A DNA stretch of 11,339 bases, taken from positions 1 to 11,339 of the forward strand of contig USQO01000067.1 of NCBI GenBank assembly GCA_900556845.1. The letters are read 5' to 3'. Positions 6,912-11,339 of the stretch are shown here, in pieces (position 1 is the first letter of the stretch; the number at the start of each line of letters is the position of its first letter). The translations under genes and the position numbers were made by a program. This stretch comes from an uncultured Bacteroides sp. (GTDB lineage Bacteria > Bacteroidota > Bacteroidia > Bacteroidales > Bacteroidaceae). The notes below the pieces were generated by a model, which made no database searches, was not told the origin of the DNA, and was given only the letters and a program-made list of their open reading frames with translations.

Positions 6912-7181
6912 CAAATAATAATTCATTTAATCTACTATTATAGCTTTTTTTTTATTCTTTATGCAAATAAGACGCGCTCATAAAGATGATACATATGTGT
7001 TTTTTATTTTCTTTTCGCTTTCGCAAAAATTATTTTCAGTCTACTATAAATGATACCATATATTTATTGTAATTTTGTAATATAATAAGGTAAAATGAAA
7101 CTGACAAATATCTATTGTCTATTACATACTTAAATAAAAAACAAATAACAAAACCTATTTTATAAAACAACTTATTTTACC
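6912..7181. other. AT-rich divergent intergenic region
   Basis: This 270-bp stretch between the DUF177 cluster and the nagA pair has no convincing protein gene. Seen in it: a plus-strand -7 box at 7070-7077; an 8-bp palindrome ACATATGT at 6991-6998; a near-direct repeat TCTACTATTA (6931-6940) / TCTACTATAA (7040-7049); a 12-codon ATG frame at 7095-7133; and inverted 8-mers GGTAAAAT (7089-7096) and ATTTTACC (7174-7181), the second ending at the base before the nagA ATG. Base composition is so AT-rich that short repeats are weak evidence. A regulator site for amino sugars may lie here but I cannot name one. Confidence 0.5.
7070..7077 (+). promoter_or_regulatory. Predicted nagA pair promoter -7 box
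   Basis: TAATTTTG is an exact match to TAnnTTTG on the plus strand. It implies a transcription start near 7083 and a leader of about 100 bases before the first nagA ATG, long for this group. No good -33 TTTG was found. Confidence 0.45.
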
Positions 7182-8348
7182 ATGTTAACCCAGATTATAA
7201 ATGCCCGGATCCTGACACCACAAGGATGGTTGAAGGATGGCTCTGTGTTGATCAGAGATAACAAAATTCTAGAAGTAACCAATTGCGACCTTGCTATCGT
7301 CGGTGCACAATTAATTGACGCTAAAGGTATGTACATTGTGCCTGGAGGTGTTGAAATTCATGTGCATGGTGGTGGTGGACGCGACTTCATGGAAGGCTCG
7401 GAAGAAGCTTTTCGAGCGGCAATAGCCAGTCACATGCAACATGGTACTACAAGTATTTTCCCTACCCTATCCTCTTCTACGATTCCAATGATCCGTGCAG
7501 CTGCAGCTACAACGGAAAAATTAATGGCAGAACCCGACAGTCCGGTCTTGGGATTACACTTGGAAGGCCATTATTTTAATATGAAGATGGCTGGTGGACA
7601 GATGCCTGAAAATATTAAAAACCCAGATCCAGAAGAATATATTCCGCTTTTGGAAGAAACTCACTGTATTAAACGCTGGGATGCAGCTCCTGAACTTCCG
7701 GGTGCCATGCAGTTTGCTAAATATATTACTTCTAAAGGCGTTCTGGCTTCTGTAGGACATACACAAGCTGAATTTGAAGATATTCAAACTGGATACGAAG
7801 CCGGATATACACATGCAACCCACTTCTACAATGCCATGCCAGGGTTCCATAAACGTCGTGAATATAAATATGAAGGTACCGTAGAAAGTATATACCTGAT
7901 TGATGATATGACCGTAGAAGTAGTAGCTGACGGAATTCATGTTCCTCCCACAATTTTAAGATTGGTACATAAAATTAAAGGAGTAGAACGTACTGCTCTC
8001 ATTACAGATGCTTTGGCTTGTGCAGCCAGTGACAGTCAGGTAGCATTCGATCCACGTGTTATTATCGAAGACGGAGTCTGCAAATTAGCCGACCGTTCAG
8101 CTTTGGCTGGAAGCATCGCAACAATGGACCGATTGATTCGTACAATGGTACAGAAAGCAGAAATACCTTTGGAAGATGCTGTACGTATGGCTTCAGAAAC
8201 TCCTGCACGCATTATGGGAGTACTCGATCGTAAAGGTACGCTCGAAAAAGGTAAAGATGCCGATATTATAGCTCTCGACAAAGACTTGAACGTAAGAGCA
8301 GTATGGGCTATGGGTAAACTGGTCGAAGGCACCAATAAACTTTTTTAA
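7182..8348 (+). CDS. nagA: N-acetylglucosamine-6-phosphate deacetylase, copy 1
   Basis: NagA is a cytoplasmic amidohydrolase-fold metalloenzyme that removes acetate from GlcNAc-6-phosphate to give glucosamine-6-phosphate, feeding NagB and glycolysis or cell-wall recycling. The 388-residue product is of family length. Visible active-site elements are the metal-binding HVH (His60, His62), Glu128 in HLEG, His193 in VGHT, His214 in HATHFYNAMPG, His253 in ADGIH, and the probable catalytic Asp276 in ITDA. The C-terminal LAGSIATMD (308-316) and GKDADIIALD (357-366) motifs are also typical. The HxH motif suggests a two-metal site, unlike E. coli NagA, which lacks both histidines. One oddity: the usual EGP motif reads EGH (His130). 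It is followed 21 bases later by a second nagA of the same length, probably in one operon. No nagB is in the window. Deacetylation of a related amino-sugar phosphate remains possible. Confidence 0.92.
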   Translation: MLTQIINARILTPQGWLKDGSVLIRDNKILEVTNCDLAIVGAQLIDAKGMYIVPGGVEIHVHGGGGRDFMEGSEEAFRAAIASHMQHGTTSIFPTLSSSTIPMIRAAAATTEKLMAEPDSPVLGLHLEGHYFNMKMAGGQMPENIKNPDPEEYIPLLEETHCIKRWDAAPELPGAMQFAKYITSKGVLASVGHTQAEFEDIQTGYEAGYTHATHFYNAMPGFHKRREYKYEGTVESIYLIDDMTVEVVADGIHVPPTILRLVHKIKGVERTALITDALACAASDSQVAFDPRVIIEDGVCKLADRSALAGSIATMDRLIRTMVQKAEIPLEDAVRMASETPARIMGVLDRKGTLEKGKDADIIALDKDLNVRAVWAMGKLVEGTNKLF

Positions 8349-8369
8349 TTCATATTTAGGATAGATTCT

Positions 8370-9539
8370 ATGTTAACTCAAATTATAAACGGCCATATCC
8401 TGACTCCACAGGGATGGCTTAAAGAAGGCTCACTACTTATCAGCGATGGAGTAATTCTAGAAGTTACAAACAGTGACCTGGCTGTAATTGGCGCAAAAGT
8501 TATTGATGCTAAAGGTATGTATATTCTGCCAGGATTTGTCAGCATGCACTCACATGGTGGAGGTGGATACGACTTCACTGAAGCTACAGAAGAAGCTTTC
8601 AAAGGAGCTATGGAAGCTCACCTCAAACACGGAGCTACTTCCATCTTCCCTACCCTGGCGTCTTCTTCATTCGAGACTATCAACAAAGCTGTAGATGTTT
8701 GCGAAAAACTCAAAGCTGAAAACTCAAGTATACTGCAGGGATTACACATCGAAGGACCATATTTAAATCGTAAAATGGCAGGAGAACAGTGGAAAGAATT
8801 CCTCAAAGATCCTGATCCAGCCGAATACATTCCTTTGTTAGAACGTACGAACTGTATCAAACGTTGGGATATCAGTCCAGAACTTCCTGGCGGACATGAT
8901 TTCGGAAAATATACTTCAAGCAGAGGAATCCTTACAGCTGTTACACATACAGAAGCCGAATACGATGAAATTAAAGCAGCTTTCAATGCTGGATTCACAC
9001 ATGCAGCACATTTTTACAATGCTATGCCGGGATTCCATAAACGCCGCGAATACAAGTACGAAGGTACTGTAGAAAGCGTCTATCTGACAGACGGTATGAG
9101 TGTAGAAGTAATAGCCGACGGCATTCACCTCCCAGCCACAATTCTGAAATTGGTCTATAAACTAAAAGGTGTAGAACAGACCTGCTTAGTTACAGATGCA
9201 TTGAAATATGCAGCCAACGAAGGTAAAGAAATTGACGACCCACGTTACATCATCGAAAATGGTGTATGCAAGCTGGCCGACCATTCTTCACTGGCAGGAA
9301 GTCTTGCCACTATGGATACGCTGGTTCGTACAATGGTAAATAAAGCAGGTATTCCATTGGCAGATGCAGTACGTATGGCATCCGAAACTCCGGCAAATCT
9401 AATAGGTATCAGTGACAAGAAAGGTTCTCTGCAGAAAGGAAAAGATGCGGACATCGTTATTATGGATAGAGATATCAACGTACGTTGCGTTCTTTCAAAG
9501 GGAGTAATTGTTCCTGGAACCAATACTATGATTCATTAA
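8370..9539 (+). CDS. nagA: N-acetylglucosamine-6-phosphate deacetylase, copy 2
   Basis: This is the second of two tandem NagA-type deacetylases. It has 389 residues and aligns with copy 1 from the first Met without a single gap, with about 250 of 388 identical positions by hand count (about 64%). The metal and catalytic residues fall at the same numbers: His60 and His62 (HSH), Glu128 (HIEGP), His193, His214 (HAAHFYNAMPG), His253 (ADGIH) and Asp276 (VTDA). Here the EGP motif is canonical, but the family's usual glycine before His193 is replaced, reading VTHT instead of VGHT. The longest shared block is at 214-236, through HFYNAMPGF and KRREYKYEG. Differences cluster at 101-120 and 284-289. The 21-base gap from copy 1 and the absence of a terminator between them indicate one transcript. 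A 25-bp hairpin terminator begins 12 bases after the stop. Confidence 0.92.
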   Translation: MLTQIINGHILTPQGWLKEGSLLISDGVILEVTNSDLAVIGAKVIDAKGMYILPGFVSMHSHGGGGYDFTEATEEAFKGAMEAHLKHGATSIFPTLASSSFETINKAVDVCEKLKAENSSILQGLHIEGPYLNRKMAGEQWKEFLKDPDPAEYIPLLERTNCIKRWDISPELPGGHDFGKYTSSRGILTAVTHTEAEYDEIKAAFNAGFTHAAHFYNAMPGFHKRREYKYEGTVESVYLTDGMSVEVIADGIHLPATILKLVYKLKGVEQTCLVTDALKYAANEGKEIDDPRYIIENGVCKLADHSSLAGSLATMDTLVRTMVNKAGIPLADAVRMASETPANLIGISDKKGSLQKGKDADIVIMDRDINVRCVLSKGVIVPGTNTMIH

Positions 9540-9551
9540 CAGAAACCTTTC

Positions 9552-9607
9552 TGATCAAGCATAAAAAAAGTGGAAGCAAAAACTTCCACTTTTTTTATGC
9601 TTGATCA
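9552..9607. terminator. Bidirectional terminator, 25-bp perfect inverted repeat
   Basis: The arms at 9552-9576 and 9583-9607 are perfect reverse complements around the 6-base loop CAAAAA. Each arm contains a GTGGAAG/CTTCCAC stem head flanked by a run of seven A or T, so either strand yields a GC-containing hairpin followed by U7. Eleven further base pairs (ATGCTTGATCA) extend the base. It separates the convergent nagA copy 2 and the secreted-protein gene, and its last three bases (9605-9607) are the stop codon of the latter. Confidence 0.95.
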
Positions 9608-11230
9608 ATAAGTAAGCGTTTCTTTTCTAATCTCCTTTCCGTCACGTAAAAACAGAATCTGAAGAGGCTTGGATATATCAAGATGTTTATTGCAGACTGG
9701 TAACTGCAAAAAAGTTTCCTCATATGGAGACAATGTTTTTACCCATCCTTCAGCAAGCACACAATCATCTTGAAGAAGACGGACTTGTGTCTTTGGGGAA
9801 TCTGAAAGCCCCAAATTGCGAACCTGCATTTCCCAAAGCTCTTTTCCTTTTGCAGTTACACAAACCGGATAGCTGGCAGACAAAATATCTGGAGTATAGT
9901 TTATATAAGGAAGGGATGCATATCCATATATCAATCTTCCCTTTCGAGTACGGCCTATCAGTTTCGGGGCAAACTCATCGGGAGTAATACCGCTGTTCTT
10001 CCCTTCAAACGTAACAATCAAATCATTGCCTGATTTACGGGAAGCTACCACACGGGCACCACGGCCAAAATTTACTTCTGTATATGCTCCAAAGCGCAAA
10101 CTGGAAAGGTCAAGGTTTGTATTAGGATTAAAATCCGCCTCTCCTTTTATACGTACATCAATCGAAGGAGTGACAGAAGTTATAGGAAGCGTATTTTCAA
10201 CAGACAATAATAACCCTTTGTTCAAAGGAATACAAATGTTTTTAGAACTATGAGTATCATTAGGATGATCTTCCCACTTAATCGTATCTATCACGGCAAA
10301 ATTCATCTGGACAGCACGTCCATATTCATCTTGCAGTACTTTCGGCCGCTCATATTTGAACCAGTGTTCCTGATGCCCGTCTTCATGCCGTGCGATGCCA
10401 GGCATATAGGCTTCACCAGGCTCAGTCACCCAATTGACACCGTCTTTCGAGCGAAGATAAAATGCAATACGTCCCAGCCAGTCGTTCACAATCAGATGAT
10501 ACTGCAAATGATCTCTCCAGACAACAGGATCTTCAAATTCACCGGCTACAGGTGGATAAACCCGCTTGTCGGTAATTTGCATATAAGGTGATAAACCCGT
10601 ACGACTTATCCAAATACCTCCTCCCCTACAAACCATTAACTGCGAGCCATCCTGACGGGCCGCAAAAGTCAAATTAGATAATCCTTCGATGATACGGCGT
10701 CCCCGATCCTCAAAACGCAATTTAGAATAAACCCAAGGACCATTTAACGAAGAAGAAAGATAACAGCCGTCTATAACGTAGATTACATAACGCCCGTCCT
10801 TTAAACGAAAAATCTCAGGATTGTGTCCTTTACCAATTCGTTCTTTTAAGGTATAGGGGCCTTGAGGATTCTCACCCACCGCATGATATACTATAGAATT
10901 CGGCCATGCCATATGCCCCTTAGGAGAGTTTTCCGACCAACAACAAACAAACATATGATATACACTGTCGGAATCGACTACGATATTTCCTCCCCAAAAT
11001 GAAAGTGAATCTACCTCAATTCCATTGTCTACATAACGTAAACGTACACTGTCAGCCCCCCAAGTCGCACGTTCTAATTTTCCTTTTTGCATAGGGAGAA
11101 AACGATCCATAAAACGTCCTCCTTCTACCAATTGTTTCCACTCTGCTGGACGTTCCCGTTGTATAATTTGTGTAAAAGCCGGAGAAAAAACGAGCAAGGC
11201 GACTCCACCCAATAATAATTTTTTCAGCAT
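9605..11230 (-). CDS. Secreted GH43-like beta-propeller glycosidase-family protein
   Basis: The 541-residue product has an N-terminal signal peptide (KK then a hydrophobic run at about 5-19; probable cleavage near 20) with no lipobox cysteine, so it is likely exported to the periplasm or beyond. Residues about 75-340 look like a five-bladed beta-propeller of the GH43/GH117 type. Blades show GPY and GPW turns (QGPYTL at 123-128, NGPWVY at 163-168), HNPEIFRLKDGRYVIYVID (136-154), EFEDPVVWRD (231-240), and a highly patterned DGHQEHWFKYERPKVLQD (284-301) followed by MNFAVID and THSSKNICIPL. Acidic candidates for catalysis include Glu139, Asp154, Glu233 and Asp234; I cannot assign roles. About 360-541 appears to be a C-terminal beta-sandwich. 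The substrate is unknown. It converges on the nagA pair and starts 31 bases beyond an rrn terminator's U-tract, leaving little room for a promoter; an imperfect box TAAATTTA lies 5 bases before the ATG. Confidence 0.75.
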   Translation of the reverse strand: MLKKLLLGGVALLVFSPAFTQIIQRERPAEWKQLVEGGRFMDRFLPMQKGKLERATWGADSVRLRYVDNGIEVDSLSFWGGNIVVDSDSVYHMFVCCWSENSPKGHMAWPNSIVYHAVGENPQGPYTLKERIGKGHNPEIFRLKDGRYVIYVIDGCYLSSSLNGPWVYSKLRFEDRGRRIIEGLSNLTFAARQDGSQLMVCRGGGIWISRTGLSPYMQITDKRVYPPVAGEFEDPVVWRDHLQYHLIVNDWLGRIAFYLRSKDGVNWVTEPGEAYMPGIARHEDGHQEHWFKYERPKVLQDEYGRAVQMNFAVIDTIKWEDHPNDTHSSKNICIPLNKGLLLSVENTLPITSVTPSIDVRIKGEADFNPNTNLDLSSLRFGAYTEVNFGRGARVVASRKSGNDLIVTFEGKNSGITPDEFAPKLIGRTRKGRLIYGYASLPYINYTPDILSASYPVCVTAKGKELWEMQVRNLGLSDSPKTQVRLLQDDCVLAEGWVKTLSPYEETFLQLPVCNKHLDISKPLQILFLRDGKEIRKETLTY

Positions 11231-11261
11231 AGCATTAAATTTAGATATTAAGTAATAGATT

Positions 11262-11296
11262 AAAAAAAGCCCTCAGCATCTATCGATACTGAGGGC
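11262..11296 (-). terminator. rrn operon terminator
   Basis: The stem GCCCTCAG/CTGAGGGC (11269-11276 with 11289-11296, 12-base loop) is followed on the minus strand by a run of seven T (11262-11268). It lies about 10 bases beyond the 3' end of the 5S rRNA on the same strand, the expected place for an rRNA operon terminator. Confidence 0.9.
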
Positions 11297-11306
11297 CCTG
11301 ACTAAA

Positions 11307-11339
11307 ACGGCGACTACCTACTCTCCCACAAATCAGCAG
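11307..11339 (-). rRNA. rrf: 5S rRNA, 3' end only (truncated by contig edge)
   Basis: On the minus strand the last bases read GTGGGAGAGTAGGTAGTCGC, the conserved 3' part of bacterial 5S rRNA (helices IV/I, GGGAGAGUAGGU-GUCGCC). Only about 33 of roughly 110 bases are present; the rest lies beyond the window. A terminator follows on the same strand. The exact 3' end is uncertain by a few bases. Confidence 0.9.

Noticed and set aside
6931..7049. Short direct repeats TCTACTATTA / TCTACTATAA and the palindrome ACATATGT as regulator operators
   Set aside because: The region is extremely AT-rich, the repeats are short and 109 bases apart, and neither matches a regulator site I can name. They are recorded only as part of the intergenic description.
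7182..9539. The two nagA copies as an assembly duplication error
   Set aside because: They are only about 64% identical at protein level with many silent differences, so they are real diverged paralogues.
28..11339. CRISPR arrays, tRNA genes, insertion sequences, phage or defence genes
   Set aside because: I looked on both strands and found no regularly spaced repeats, no tRNA-like cloverleaf ending, no transposase or integrase, and no defence-family motifs.

Overview
The window looks like a contig from a member of the Bacteroidales, probably Bacteroidaceae. The gene order DUF177-rpmF-fabH-era-der, the protein sequences, AT-rich upstream regions without clear Shine-Dalgarno sites, and several TAnnTTTG (-7) promoter boxes all fit that group. 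The genus cannot be fixed from this sequence. Both ends carry technical signs: bases 1-27 are Illumina Nextera transposase adapter, not genome, and the last ~33 bases are the 3' end of a 5S rRNA gene, where the assembly probably stopped at a repeated rrn operon.

Left region (28-2640): lptB, the ATPase of the LPS exporter, reads leftwards. From a shared 127-bp promoter region, an mlaE-mlaF pair (permease and ATPase of an MCE/Mla-type lipid transporter) reads rightwards with a 4-base overlap. A bidirectional hairpin terminator at 2586-2633 separates mlaF from the convergent der gene.

Middle region (2661-6911), all on the minus strand: a housekeeping cluster read in the order DUF177 (YceD-like), rpmF (ribosomal protein L32), fabH (fatty acid initiation), era and der (two ribosome-assembly GTPases). 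It couples ribosome biogenesis with fatty acid synthesis. It is punctuated by two terminator-like hairpins, one after rpmF and one after fabH. The longest reading frames of both era and DUF177 begin too far upstream. For era the extra start lies inside a terminator. For DUF177 it lies inside a promoter box, and the likely start is an internal TTG.

Right region (7182-11339): two tandem, ungapped nagA paralogues (about 64% identical by hand count) lie on the plus strand. A 25-bp perfect inverted repeat follows as a bidirectional terminator. A convergent gene on the minus strand encodes a secreted protein resembling a GH43-type beta-propeller glycosidase. That gene starts 31 bases from the U-tract of an rrn-operon terminator, which follows the truncated 5S rRNA gene. 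Together these suggest amino-sugar and glycan use, although the substrate cannot be read from sequence.

Most of the window is ordinary conserved core genome and I see no wholly new system. The points most worth a second look are the NagA pair with reciprocal active-site-motif changes, the secreted glycosidase-like protein beside the rRNA operon, and the start-codon and terminator conflicts in the housekeeping cluster.
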